A DNA stretch of 64,000 bases from JAAUTT01 sp038213375 (GTDB taxonomy: Bacteria; Bacteroidota; Bacteroidia; Bacteroidales; JAAUTT01): positions 1-64,000 of the forward strand of contig JBBQTB010000016.1 of NCBI GenBank assembly GCA_038213375.1, in the 5' to 3' direction. The stretch's first letter is position 1; every line of letters starts with the position of its first letter. The position numbers and the translations under genes are program-made. The notes under the pieces were generated by a model that was not told where the DNA came from, did not search any database, and was given only the letters and a program-made list of their open reading frames with translations. This document shows, piece after piece, positions 34,797-43,846 of this stretch.

Positions 34797-35525
34797 ATGA
34801 GAACTATCTTTCTATTTCTTGCAATGATTAGCATTAGTTTAAGCACTCATGCCCAAAAAAAAAACATGGATGACGTAATTTATCTTAAAAATGGGAGTAA
34901 AGTAAAAGGCGTTATCCTCCAGTTATTTCCCGATTCAATTGTTCGCTTCGAACAAGTTGGAGGAACCGTTTGGGTGTTTTCGATGAAAGAAATTGACATG
35001 ATTGACAAGGAAGAAAAAAATAAAACAATACTCACAAAAGTAAAAGGGTATAGGTTTGGTATTGATGCTGGTTTTTTAGTGGGATCTGGAGATAACCAAA
35101 ACAATGCTCCGCTAACTATACAAATACTAAATTCGTATCATATAACTACATCCTCATCCATTGGGTTAGGAATTGGATTAGAATTTTTTCATACAAATCA
35201 GACACCTATATTTGTCGATTTACGCCACTATTTTAACCGAAAATACTATGCGCCATTTTGTTTTCTTCAAGGTGGAGGCATGATTCCAATAAGCACGAAA
35301 GCAACAGATGAAAGCGGTTATATCTTTAAAGCAAAACCAGGGTTTATGTTCAACTCCGGCATAGGTTTCTTATTCCCTATGAACGAAAATTTAGCTTTAT
35401 CCATTAGTCTTTCCTACCGGTATCAGGAATTAAAATTTGCCCGTGACAATTCTCAGCTTCCTGACTACATGCGAATTGAAAAAATGAACCGGTTTAATAT
35501 CCGTTTAGGGTTTATTCTTCAATAG
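34797..35525 (+). CDS. exported protein, probable small outer-membrane beta-barrel
   Basis: The 242-residue product has a signal peptide (LFLAMISISLSTHAQ). A short N-terminal domain (DVIYLKNGSKVKGVIL, then VWVFSMKEIDMI) matches a pattern common in Bacteroidota exported proteins. The rest alternates polar and aromatic residues (GYRFGIDAGFLVGSG, FFHTNQTPIFVDLRHYF, LALSISLSYRYQEL) and ends in a beta-strand (FNIRLGFILQ) with Gln last, a typical outer-membrane barrel look. It is divergent from the LVIVD gene by 119 bp. No specific function can be named. Confidence 0.65.
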   Translation: MRTIFLFLAMISISLSTHAQKKNMDDVIYLKNGSKVKGVILQLFPDSIVRFEQVGGTVWVFSMKEIDMIDKEEKNKTILTKVKGYRFGIDAGFLVGSGDNQNNAPLTIQILNSYHITTSSSIGLGIGLEFFHTNQTPIFVDLRHYFNRKYYAPFCFLQGGGMIPISTKATDESGYIFKAKPGFMFNSGIGFLFPMNENLALSISLSYRYQELKFARDNSQLPDYMRIEKMNRFNIRLGFILQ

Positions 35526-35643
35526 CATTTTTATGCATTTAATTTGTTGTTAATAACTTATAACTACAGTTAGTAATTATAAGTTAAATCAATTGTAATA
35601 GCTCAAATAATTAGTATTTTTACGGCGAATCTAAAACCATACA

Positions 35644-37062
35644 ATGGGAGAAGAAAGAGACTGGTTGTTTGATGAAAATGATGTCATGGAGGTTATTCGC
35701 CGCTACGAGGACATGATGAAAAAACGCACACAGTTCTTTTTTGATGTACATGAGTTTGAGGAAATTATCAATTTTTATATCGATACTAATAATTTTCACA
35801 AAGCTGCTACTGCGGCTGAATATGCATATCGCATGTACCCGTCATCAACAGCCATTCAGCTTATAATTGCGCATCTTCTAATTGACAGAGGTAAAGCTAA
35901 TGAATCAATCTCAATACTTAATAAGTTAGAAAAGATTGAAGGATCAAATTATGAAGTATTTATTCTGAAAGGAACCGCCTTTAATATGCTTGGGAAGGTT
36001 TCCGAAGCTCAGGAACATTTTGACAAAGCGGTGTCGCTTACTGAAGAAAACCGACACGAGGTACTTTACAATATTGGTGTTTCCTTTGAACAACAACTTC
36101 GGTACGAAACAGCTATTAATTATTTTCACGCTGCTTATGAACTCGATAAAGACAATATTTCAATTCTTTACGATCTGGGTTATTGCTATGACCATGCGGG
36201 GAAATACAAATTAAGTATTGAATATTACGAAAAATTTCTCGACGAGGATCCTTTTTCCGATAATGCATGGTTCAATTTGGGAACTGTTTATAATAAATTA
36301 AATCAAAACCAAAAGGCAATAGAGGCCTATGATTTTGCTATTGCAATTAACGAATATTACGGATCTGCCTATTACAATAAAGCCAATATTCTTTCAAATC
36401 TCGAACGTTACGAAGATGCTTTACCGGAATATCTTGAGTTTATAAAACTTGAGGAAGACCATATAATGGCGAACTGTTACATTGGCGAATGTTACGAAAA
36501 GCTGCGCCAGTTTGACGAGTCGTTATTCTATTTTCAAAAAGCAGTAACCTTCGATTCCGATTGTGCAGATGCCTGGTTTGGGAAAGGCATTGTTAAGATG
36601 CATCTTGAGATGTATAGCGATAGCGCCTTGTATATTCAAAAGGCACTTCAATTAAGTATCGATAATACTGAATATCTTTACGCTCTTGGCTTAGTTTACA
36701 TGCGTACCAACGATACCAAAAGTGGCATTGATACATTTAAACGACTTATTGATATCGACCCTTCAGATTATGAGGCATGGCTGAACTACTCTGAGCTTTT
36801 GTTATTATCCGACAGAATTGATGATGCCGTAATTTCGTTACAGGAAGCATACGATTATCATTTCGACAATGCCTATATCAATGTTCGTCTGGCCTCCTAC
36901 TTATTTTTGCAAGGTGTTATGGAGGAAGGTTACGAATATCTCGATAAAGCGTTAACGATCGAAACAGAATCTGTTGAAGAATTATATGAGTTTTACCCCG
37001 AGGCAATACTTAATGAATCAATAAAAGAAATTATTTCGAAATATTTTAATCAAAAACCTTAG
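35644..37062 (+). CDS. cytoplasmic tetratricopeptide-repeat protein
   Basis: The 472-residue protein has no signal peptide. From about residue 45 to the end it is a series of about eleven TPR units with the usual small and aromatic positions: VLYNIGVSFEQQLRYETAINYF, then NAWFNLGTVYNKLNQNQKA, AYYNKANILSNLERYEDAL and AWFGKGIVKMHLEMY. TPR arrays mediate protein contacts. A candidate -7 element (TATTTTTA) lies about 25 bp before the ATG. The next gene starts 8 bp after the stop, so the two share a transcript. The partner protein is unknown. Confidence 0.88.
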   Translation: MGEERDWLFDENDVMEVIRRYEDMMKKRTQFFFDVHEFEEIINFYIDTNNFHKAATAAEYAYRMYPSSTAIQLIIAHLLIDRGKANESISILNKLEKIEGSNYEVFILKGTAFNMLGKVSEAQEHFDKAVSLTEENRHEVLYNIGVSFEQQLRYETAINYFHAAYELDKDNISILYDLGYCYDHAGKYKLSIEYYEKFLDEDPFSDNAWFNLGTVYNKLNQNQKAIEAYDFAIAINEYYGSAYYNKANILSNLERYEDALPEYLEFIKLEEDHIMANCYIGECYEKLRQFDESLFYFQKAVTFDSDCADAWFGKGIVKMHLEMYSDSALYIQKALQLSIDNTEYLYALGLVYMRTNDTKSGIDTFKRLIDIDPSDYEAWLNYSELLLLSDRIDDAVISLQEAYDYHFDNAYINVRLASYLFLQGVMEEGYEYLDKALTIETESVEELYEFYPEAILNESIKEIISKYFNQKP

Positions 37063-37069
37063 AAGAATC

Positions 37070-37855
37070 ATGAATTTTTCATTATCCTATCTTCCCCAAC
37101 GCGATTCAAAACCCAGACAAAAAGGGTTGACTATGATGATGGATAAGGGCCTTAGTACAAAAGAAGTTGAGAATTTCTGTGATTCATCTGCTGAATTTAC
37201 TGATATTGTTAAATTCGGATTTGGAACCGCCGTTATTTCAAATAATCTGAAAGAAAAAATCAATATATACAGGCAAGCCGACATCCGGATCTATTTTGGA
37301 GGTACCCTTTTTGAACTTTTTGCTATTCGTGGCGAACTTGATATTTACCGAAAAATTATTGACGAATACAAATTAGATACTATCGAAATTTCAGATGGAT
37401 CTATGAACATTCCGCATGACGAGAAATTGGAATACATTCGCATTCTTTCAAAACAAGTTACTGTATTATCAGAAGTTGGCTATAAAATATCGGGCATTTC
37501 TATCCCTATTGAAAAATGGGTTGACATGATGAAATCGGAACTTGAAGCTGGTGCATGGAAAGTAATTGCCGAGGCACGTGAAAGCGGAAATGTTGGCATT
37601 TACAATCCTGATGGATCCGCTAATGCAACATTAATATGCGATATTATCCATATGATAGATAAGGATAAGATTCTATGGGAAGCTCCAAACAAAAGCCAAC
37701 AGACCTATTTTATCAAGCTTTTGGGAGCCAATGTAAATCTGGGAAACATCGCTGCAAACGAAGTTATTGCTCTTGAAACTCTCCGTCTTGGTTTACGAGG
37801 CGACACTTTCTTCGATTTTCTTCCGGAAGAATTACTCAGCCATAAACTAAAGTAA
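37070..37855 (+). CDS. phosphosulfolactate synthase-family protein (ComA-like)
   Basis: The 261-residue protein carries the ComA signatures: KGLTMMMDKGLS, DIVKFGFGTA, ADIRIYFGGTLFE, DTIEISDGSMNIP and an EAGAWKVIAEARESG segment. In methanogens ComA joins sulfite to phosphoenolpyruvate to make phosphosulfolactate for coenzyme M. In Bacteroidota the product may instead feed sulfonate or sulfolipid routes; that is inference, as no other gene of the pathway is here. It is cotranscribed with the TPR gene (8-bp gap). Confidence 0.85.
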   Translation: MNFSLSYLPQRDSKPRQKGLTMMMDKGLSTKEVENFCDSSAEFTDIVKFGFGTAVISNNLKEKINIYRQADIRIYFGGTLFELFAIRGELDIYRKIIDEYKLDTIEISDGSMNIPHDEKLEYIRILSKQVTVLSEVGYKISGISIPIEKWVDMMKSELEAGAWKVIAEARESGNVGIYNPDGSANATLICDIIHMIDKDKILWEAPNKSQQTYFIKLLGANVNLGNIAANEVIALETLRLGLRGDTFFDFLPEELLSHKLK

Positions 37856-37869
37856 TAATGTTGTATATA

Positions 37870-37899
37870 TCCGGTTTGATATATTACAGTCCGGTTTGA
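37870..37899 (+). promoter_or_regulatory. 10-bp direct repeat upstream of aroE
   Basis: TCCGGTTTGA occurs at 37870 and again at 37890, a 20-bp period (two helical turns), 63 to 92 bp before the aroE start. It could bind a regulator; the second copy overlaps a region where the promoter is expected. Confidence 0.35.
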
Positions 37900-37961
37900 C
37901 TGACTAAAAGCTTTCTTGAAAAGCATTTAATTTTAACGTTTTTCACATAATATCCTTCACT

Positions 37962-38708
37962 ATGAGGAAGTTTGGCTTAATCGGTTATCCTTTATCCCAT
38001 TCCTTTTCAGCCGGATTCTTTGCAAAGAAATTTTCAGAAGACCATATCATTGATGCAATCTATCAGAATTATCCACTAGAATCTATCGACCAGTTAACTG
38101 AATTGTTAACTGCAAATCCTAAACTGATAGGTTTAAATGTAACCATTCCTTTTAAAGAAAAAGTTATTCCATTTCTTTCAGAACTTGACGAGACTGCACA
38201 AAAAGTTGGAGCTGTAAATACAATTAAATTTCAACGTAAAAAAGGCATACTCAGCCTAACAGGCTATAATACGGACGTATTTGGATTTGAGGAGTCTATC
38301 AAACCACATTTAGAATCAACTCATATAAAGGCATTGATACTCGGCACCGGTGGCGCTTCAAAAGCGGTGATTTACGTATTGCAAAAACTTAATATTAAAA
38401 CTGATATTGTTTCACGGAATTCCATTCCTGGAATTTACAAAACATACGATGAATTGACTATCGATGACATTATTGATCACAAAGTGATAATTAATACAAC
38501 TCCTCTTGGAATGTATCCAAAGTTGGATCAATTACCCGCAATTCCATATAACAACATTACTTCTCAACATTTATTATTCGATTTAATCTATAATCCTTTG
38601 GAGACGGCTTTCTTATCTGAAGGGAAAAAAAGAGGTGCTAAAACAATAAACGGACTTGAAATGCTCCATCTACAAGCACTAAAAGCTTGGGAGATTTGGA
38701 ATAGTTAG
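37962..38708 (+). CDS. aroE: shikimate dehydrogenase
   Basis: The 248-residue enzyme reduces 3-dehydroshikimate with NADPH in aromatic amino acid synthesis. GYPLSHSFS holds the two substrate-binding serines (S12, S14), NVTIPFKEK holds the catalytic lysine (K65), and GYNTDVFGF carries the partner aspartate. ALILGTGGASKAVIYVL is the NADP-binding loop, and NGLEMLHLQALKAWEIW the C-terminal helix. Length is slightly short but normal for Bacteroidota. The gene has its own upstream region and terminator. Confidence 0.95.
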   Translation: MRKFGLIGYPLSHSFSAGFFAKKFSEDHIIDAIYQNYPLESIDQLTELLTANPKLIGLNVTIPFKEKVIPFLSELDETAQKVGAVNTIKFQRKKGILSLTGYNTDVFGFEESIKPHLESTHIKALILGTGGASKAVIYVLQKLNIKTDIVSRNSIPGIYKTYDELTIDDIIDHKVIINTTPLGMYPKLDQLPAIPYNNITSQHLLFDLIYNPLETAFLSEGKKRGAKTINGLEMLHLQALKAWEIWNS

Positions 38709-38745
38709 CAAAAATCTGAAGAATGTTGTTTTTATGAAAATTTAA

Positions 38746-38800
38746 ATATGCCACTAATGTGTGAATAATTATTCGTGCAGTAATGGCATATATTTTATCT
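38746..38800 (+). terminator. bidirectional terminator between aroE and mcp3
   Basis: ATATGCCA at 38746-38753 pairs with TGGCATAT at 38784-38791. The interior continues the pairing with a few mismatches down to GAATAATTATTC at the tip. A T-rich tail follows on the plus strand and an AT-rich tail on the minus strand. It lies between two converging genes. Confidence 0.7.
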
Positions 38801-38850
38801 TAATAATACTGTTTTTTTAAATGATTGCATAAAGCATTTCGATTTAAAGT

Positions 38851-40593
38851 TTAGAATTTCTCGTAGTCGGAATCGGCTGGCTCTTCCCCAAACATATTCA
38901 GGTTTATGCCTCCTGTTTTCCCCTTTTCTACTTTTTTGATTATCTTTTTTGTAACAGGCTGACTGAACGTCTTTGTTTCGGCTTTTACAGGATTCACTCT
39001 TACGGTTGATCTAGGTGAGAATGCAGATTTGACCGAATGCTTACCATGCTCAATATTAAAAAATGATATGATACTTTTCAGCTCCTCCGCATAATCTTTT
39101 AACGCTTTCGAATTTTTCGACATCTCGTCAGAAACGACTGCATTTTGCTGTGTTACCTGATTGAGCTGCTGGATTGCATTATTAATCTGATCCACTCCTG
39201 CATTTTGCTCAACACTAGCGGCAGTAATCTCCTGAACCAATTTTGCAGTACGTTCAATTTCGGGAGCAATCTCTATCAGTAATTGTCCAGCTTCTTCAGT
39301 GGTTAAAACACTCCTTTTAGCAAGAACCTGAATCTCATCAGCAGCAAGCTTGCTTCTTTCGGCTAGTTTACGAACTTCGGCGGCCACCACAGCGAATCCT
39401 CTTCCATGTTCTCCTGCCCGCGCTGCTTCCACAGCAGCATTTAATGCTAATATATTAGTTTGAAAAGCTATATCGTTTACAATAGAGATTTTTTCGGCAA
39501 TTGTTTTAATTGATTTGACGCTCTCCACAGAGGCCTCTCTTACTTTATTGATACCGCTGGATGCTTTAAGGGCTATCTTCTCGGTTTGTTGTGCATTCTC
39601 GGTGTTTTGTTGAATATTTGACACCATTTCCTCCATCGAAGATGATACTTCTTCAGTAGAAGAGGCCTGATCTGATGCCCCCTGAGATAGCTGCAGAGCC
39701 CTATTGTTAACTTCCTGGCCTGTTGCTCCAATATTTTCAGCGCTATCAAATATTTTTGTAATAATATCCCGTAGTTTTGTTCCCATTTCGCGAAGAGACT
39801 CTGCCAATTCCCCAATTTCATCTCTTTGGGTTATATCTACTGTCGCCATCAAATCGCCTGCGCCAAGTGATTTAGCAAATACAACACCCTTGCGCAATGG
39901 ACGTACAATGGATATAATGGTAAAAAATGCCGCAGCTAATGCAATAAATATTAGTATAATACCTGAAATAGAAACGAGAAGTCTAAAACTATTAAAAGAG
40001 GAAGTCATTTGCTGCCGTGCTTCATCAACCTTTATTGTTTGACCTTTGATAAGTAAATCAAGTGAAGCCAAAATATTATCAGTAAGTTTCATTACAGTGC
40101 CGCCCTCTTCAACCAAAGGAATTATATCGAAAATTACCAATGGGTCATCATAACTAGCAAAGTCTTTTAGCTTAGCCATTATTTCTTTATGCTTGGTAAA
40201 AAGAGAATCATTTATAGCAACCACAACTTTTTGATAGGTTGCCTTATCCTCATCGCTCCATTTATTTGACTTAGACAACTCATCAAGCTTTGATTTTACT
40301 TCTAAGAAAATTTTATCATGCAAGTCCTTTAGTTTAATTTTATCCGGAGTGTCCGCCTTTTTATCAATAAACACCCAGTTTTTAATTAACATCTTTGAAT
40401 TTACAACCATGTTTGAAAGCTCATTTAAATTTGTTTGAGAAGGTCCGTATATTTCTGAAACCTCTCTGTTTAAACTGGCATTTTTGCTTGTTGTAACTAT
40501 GGTAAGTATCATATTTATTAGTATTGCGAAGGTCAAAATACCAAAACCAATACTCAATTTTTGCCCAATAGTGAGCTTTAAGTTTTCAAACAT
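38851..40593 (-). CDS. methyl-accepting chemotaxis protein paired with a YfiR-like protein
   Basis: The 580-residue receptor has TM1 at about 10-30, a helical periplasmic sensor of about 170 residues, TM2 near 202-226, one standard HAMP domain and the signalling domain. The hairpin tip is FQTNILALNAAVEAARAGE, the class seen in many receptors, rather than the KTDLLAINAAIE of the two che-cluster receptors. The tail ends ADSDYEKF, again an aromatic-x-x-aromatic end after a NLN motif. It follows a YfiR-like gene by 19 bp and is 16 kb from cheA. It probably joins the same array, as no other cheA lies near. Confidence 0.92.
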   Translation of the reverse strand: MFENLKLTIGQKLSIGFGILTFAILINMILTIVTTSKNASLNREVSEIYGPSQTNLNELSNMVVNSKMLIKNWVFIDKKADTPDKIKLKDLHDKIFLEVKSKLDELSKSNKWSDEDKATYQKVVVAINDSLFTKHKEIMAKLKDFASYDDPLVIFDIIPLVEEGGTVMKLTDNILASLDLLIKGQTIKVDEARQQMTSSFNSFRLLVSISGIILIFIALAAAFFTIISIVRPLRKGVVFAKSLGAGDLMATVDITQRDEIGELAESLREMGTKLRDIITKIFDSAENIGATGQEVNNRALQLSQGASDQASSTEEVSSSMEEMVSNIQQNTENAQQTEKIALKASSGINKVREASVESVKSIKTIAEKISIVNDIAFQTNILALNAAVEAARAGEHGRGFAVVAAEVRKLAERSKLAADEIQVLAKRSVLTTEEAGQLLIEIAPEIERTAKLVQEITAASVEQNAGVDQINNAIQQLNQVTQQNAVVSDEMSKNSKALKDYAEELKSIISFFNIEHGKHSVKSAFSPRSTVRVNPVKAETKTFSQPVTKKIIKKVEKGKTGGINLNMFGEEPADSDYEKF

Positions 40594-40612
40594 ATGTTAA
40601 AATAGTTAAAGT

Positions 40613-41134
40613 TTAATACTTGGCTACTGCCATGTTTTCAAGATTTGAATGTATTTTCAAGCCATTTTTAGTACCATTGCCCGCTTTTAATTCAAATTTA
40701 AGCTTATCTTCAATAACAACAAAATTAATAGTTGATCCTTCTTCTAATGTGCCTTTTTTTTCTGAAATTATTAACGTTTTATTTGCACTAATTTTTGCTG
40801 AAATAGTCGCAATTTCCTTGCTTTTACTATAGGATACAAAAACGATATGACATTTCCCAATTTCTTCAAATTTAGCATATTTCATAACCGTAATGGGTTG
40901 TGCCCCTACCATTTTACCATTACAAAAACCTTTAACTTCATTAAATACATCAGATGATCCATAAACTCCAATAATAAAATCTCCTGATTTATAATCAGCT
41001 GGCCATTCAATTAACCGGGTAAAATTATAAATAAATACTGCCTGCGCTTGACCTATTGAACTTTGAGCTTTTACAGTTTGCATGCTAAACAAAACTAAGA
41101 AAATACTTAAAAATGCTAATGTTAGTTTTTTCAT
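40613..41134 (-). CDS. YfiR-family (DUF4154) periplasmic protein
   Basis: The 173-residue product has a signal peptide (LAFLSIFLVLFSMQTVKAQ). The mature part matches DUF4154/YfiR: VFIYNFTRLIEWP, DFIIGVYGSSDVF, CHIVFVSYSKSKE, and a KTLIISEKKGTLEEGSTINF segment. In Pseudomonas YfiR is a periplasmic regulator that represses a membrane diguanylate cyclase. Here the 19-bp spacing and shared strand tie it to a chemoreceptor, so it may be a periplasmic input to that receptor. The two Cys of Pseudomonas YfiR are not both obvious here. Confidence 0.85.
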   Translation of the reverse strand: MKKLTLAFLSIFLVLFSMQTVKAQSSIGQAQAVFIYNFTRLIEWPADYKSGDFIIGVYGSSDVFNEVKGFCNGKMVGAQPITVMKYAKFEEIGKCHIVFVSYSKSKEIATISAKISANKTLIISEKKGTLEEGSTINFVVIEDKLKFELKAGNGTKNGLKIHSNLENMAVAKY

Positions 41135-41289
41135 AAGAATTATTAAAATAAAGTCTTTATTTGAAGTTTTACGACTGTAATTATTTTTGGTTACGAATTT
41201 AAGATTCCTTTTTCTGATATAATTTATTTTTTTCTGAATTTAATTATAAAAATTCTAAAATACAGAAAAATTCTTTTGCAAATTAACTA

Positions 41290-42057
41290 TTATCCTTCTA
41301 AATTGTGGAAATAAGATTTTGAGTATTCTATATTGATAAGATGTAACCCCTTTGGATCAACTGATGCGCCGGCATTGGATCTATTTTTTAGTTCTATAAT
41401 TGACCTGAAATTTTGGAGGGAAATTTTTCCTAATCCAACCTGAATTAGAGTTCCCACTATAGCCCTTACCATATTTCTCAAAAACCTATCGGCACAAATA
41501 GTAAAATGAAGTTCGTACCCTACTTTATTCCAAATTGCCTGATAAATATGGCAATTGTTAGTTTTTACATCTGTGTGGAGCTTGCTAAAACTGGTAAAAT
41601 CAGTGTATTCCTTTAATAAAGTTGAGGCATCGTTCAATAATTCAATATTTAGTGGCTTTATGAAATGCATGCTCAAATCCTGATTAAATGGATCTTTAAA
41701 TTGATTTATACGATAGAGGTAAGTTCTGGAAATTGCATCAAATCGGGCATGAGCAGATGGGTGCATTAAATAAATCTGATGTGCAACTATGTCTTTAGGG
41801 AAAATGCAGTTTAGTTTATATACGAAAGTAGGATTAATGTGTATATTATCCTGAATACAATCAAAATGAGCATAAAACGAAAATGCATGAACACCTGTAT
41901 CTGTTCTGCCCGCTCCGATCGTCTCTATATTTTCACCTATTAACAAAGAAAGTGATTTATTTACAATCTCCTGAACAGTAATTGAGTTCGGCTGTATTTG
42001 CCATCCATGAAACTGAGTACCCTTATAACCCAGATGAATAAAATACCTATTTAGCAA
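41290..42057 (-). CDS. truA: tRNA pseudouridine(38-40) synthase
   Basis: The 255-residue enzyme converts uridines 38 to 40 of tRNA anticodon arms to pseudouridine. GAGRTDTGVHAFS contains the catalytic D53. YKGTQFHGWQIQP opens the family, DAISRTYLYRI and RFLRNMVRAIVGTLI are further conserved blocks. It has its own upstream region, with no cotranscribed partner. The call is firm. Confidence 0.95.
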   Translation of the reverse strand: MLNRYFIHLGYKGTQFHGWQIQPNSITVQEIVNKSLSLLIGENIETIGAGRTDTGVHAFSFYAHFDCIQDNIHINPTFVYKLNCIFPKDIVAHQIYLMHPSAHARFDAISRTYLYRINQFKDPFNQDLSMHFIKPLNIELLNDASTLLKEYTDFTSFSKLHTDVKTNNCHIYQAIWNKVGYELHFTICADRFLRNMVRAIVGTLIQVGLGKISLQNFRSIIELKNRSNAGASVDPKGLHLINIEYSKSYFHNLEG

Positions 42058-42318
42058 TGTCTTTTTTCAGATTGTGTCAAGGCTGTAAAATTATCATTTT
42101 CTGGCGATGATACTGAAATTTTGTCATATTTTTTTGTCAATTAGCACATGCCTGCCAAATGATGTTCCACGAAATCGCTTTAATTGTCATATCTTTAACT
42201 TTTTTTAACATCCAATAAATAAAGAAAGAATTAATTTCGGCATTCAAATGGAGAACAAGTTATCGAATGAAAAATGATGACAAATATTAATATCTAGATA
42301 CTACAAAATTCAATTAAA

Positions 42319-43314
42319 ATGAGCGAAATAGTAAATATTAAAGAGTTAAACGAACGTATTCAGCAGGAAAGTTCATTTGTTGACCTGCTAAACATTGAAA
42401 TGGGAAAAGTAATTGTGGGACAGAAACACCTTGTTGAAAGCCTGCTTATTGGATTATTATCAGATGGTCACGTTTTACTTGAAGGCGTTCCCGGTCTCGC
42501 AAAAACATTGGCTATTAAAACATTGGCAGATACAATTGATGCTCGTTTCAGTCGCATACAATTTACTCCCGATTTATTGCCTGCCGACCTTATTGGAACT
42601 ATGATTTATAGTCCTAAAAACGAAGAATTTAGCGTGAAAAAAGGTCCGATTTTCGCCAATTTTATTTTGGCAGATGAAATTAACCGTTCTCCTGCAAAAG
42701 TACAAAGTGCTTTACTCGAAGCAATGCAGGAAAAACAAGTAACCATTGGTATACACACATATCCGCTAGAAAAGCCGTTCCTCGTTCTCGCAACACAAAA
42801 CCCTATAGAACAAGAAGGTACATATCCACTACCTGAAGCTCAGGTAGATCGCTTCATGCTCAAGGTAGTACTCGATTATCCCAAAAAAGAAGAAGAGCGG
42901 ATGATCATCCGTCAAAATTTAGGCAAATCCTTTCCCACACCAAACCGAATACTAAGTCCGGCAGACATTATGCGGGCTCGTGATATTGTGAAGGATGTTT
43001 ATATGGACGAAAAAATTGAACGATATATTCTGGATATTGTATTCGCAACAAGGTTTCCATCGGAATATAATCTGCCAAAGTTCACAAATATGATCAACTA
43101 TGGAGGATCGCCTCGTGCCAGTATAAGTATGGCTATGGCTTCAAAAGCTTATGCATTTATAAAACGAAGAGGATATGTTATTCCTGAAGATGTTCGGGCT
43201 GTTTGTCATGATGTACTTCGCCACCGTATTGGTTTATCTTACGAAGCTGAAGCAGAAAATATCACTTCTGTAGATATCATTACTGAAATACTAAACACGG
43301 TAGAAGTGCCATAG
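42319..43314 (+). CDS. MoxR-type AAA+ ATPase, first gene of the Bat operon
   Basis: The 331-residue protein is an AAA+ ATPase of the MoxR family. Walker A is degenerate in the usual MoxR way (EGVPGLAKT), Walker B is FILADEINRSP, sensor 1 is VLATQNPIEQEGTYPLPEAQ, and the R-finger region is DRFMLKV. MoxR proteins act as chaperones for VWA-domain partners, which are the next genes. It leads the Bat aerotolerance operon on the plus strand. The upstream 260 bp are gene-free and AT-rich. Confidence 0.93.
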   Translation: MSEIVNIKELNERIQQESSFVDLLNIEMGKVIVGQKHLVESLLIGLLSDGHVLLEGVPGLAKTLAIKTLADTIDARFSRIQFTPDLLPADLIGTMIYSPKNEEFSVKKGPIFANFILADEINRSPAKVQSALLEAMQEKQVTIGIHTYPLEKPFLVLATQNPIEQEGTYPLPEAQVDRFMLKVVLDYPKKEEERMIIRQNLGKSFPTPNRILSPADIMRARDIVKDVYMDEKIERYILDIVFATRFPSEYNLPKFTNMINYGGSPRASISMAMASKAYAFIKRRGYVIPEDVRAVCHDVLRHRIGLSYEAEAENITSVDIITEILNTVEVP

Positions 43315-43417
43315 TATAAAAGTCATAGAAGGAGTAAGCAATAGCTGGTATTATTACCTATAAAATGAGTTTCTTGGCTTTTGGTTCTTGGCTCTTATGG
43401 CTGTTAATATTCACCCG

Positions 43418-43825
43418 ATGAGAAAAGTATTTATAGTTTTATTATCGATGGTTTTTGTTTCGCCGCTTCTATCCCAGCATTTAATTGGATTACATAAAGA
43501 GGAAGTGATAAAAGAAGTAAAAACAAATAACAGGAACTTTATAATCGATAATTCTTCGGTAAATCACACCTATAAATACCTGAAATACATCGATAAAATT
43601 AGTGAACAGACCTTTCTCGTTTTTTTGTCGGAAAATGACATTTGTACATCCACCAAGTTAATGAGTGATTATTCAAATCTGGATATTTTGAATAAGGATC
43701 TCAACAGGAAATATAAAAAAGTTGGCCAGGACAAATGGACATACAATAAAGGCGGAACTGCCTATTTAGTTAAATTGAAACGTGAAGAATGGTTTTTTTC
43801 CATTTTCACCAGTAAAAAAGAATGA
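43418..43825 (+). CDS. small exported protein of unknown function in the Bat operon
   Basis: I start at 43418 (MRKVFIVLLSMVFVSPLLSQ), which gives a clean signal peptide; a frame extension to 43388 is not needed. The 135-residue mature part (VSHTYKYLKYIDK-like segment, then EQTFLVFLSENDIC) is not one I recognise. It lies between moxR and the DUF58 gene, in the same direction, 103 and 21 bp away. It might be specific to this lineage. A role in the Bat complex is a guess from position only. Confidence 0.6.
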   Translation: MRKVFIVLLSMVFVSPLLSQHLIGLHKEEVIKEVKTNNRNFIIDNSSVNHTYKYLKYIDKISEQTFLVFLSENDICTSTKLMSDYSNLDILNKDLNRKYKKVGQDKWTYNKGGTAYLVKLKREEWFFSIFTSKKE

Positions 43826-43846
43826 CTTCATTAAAATATTAGAGAA

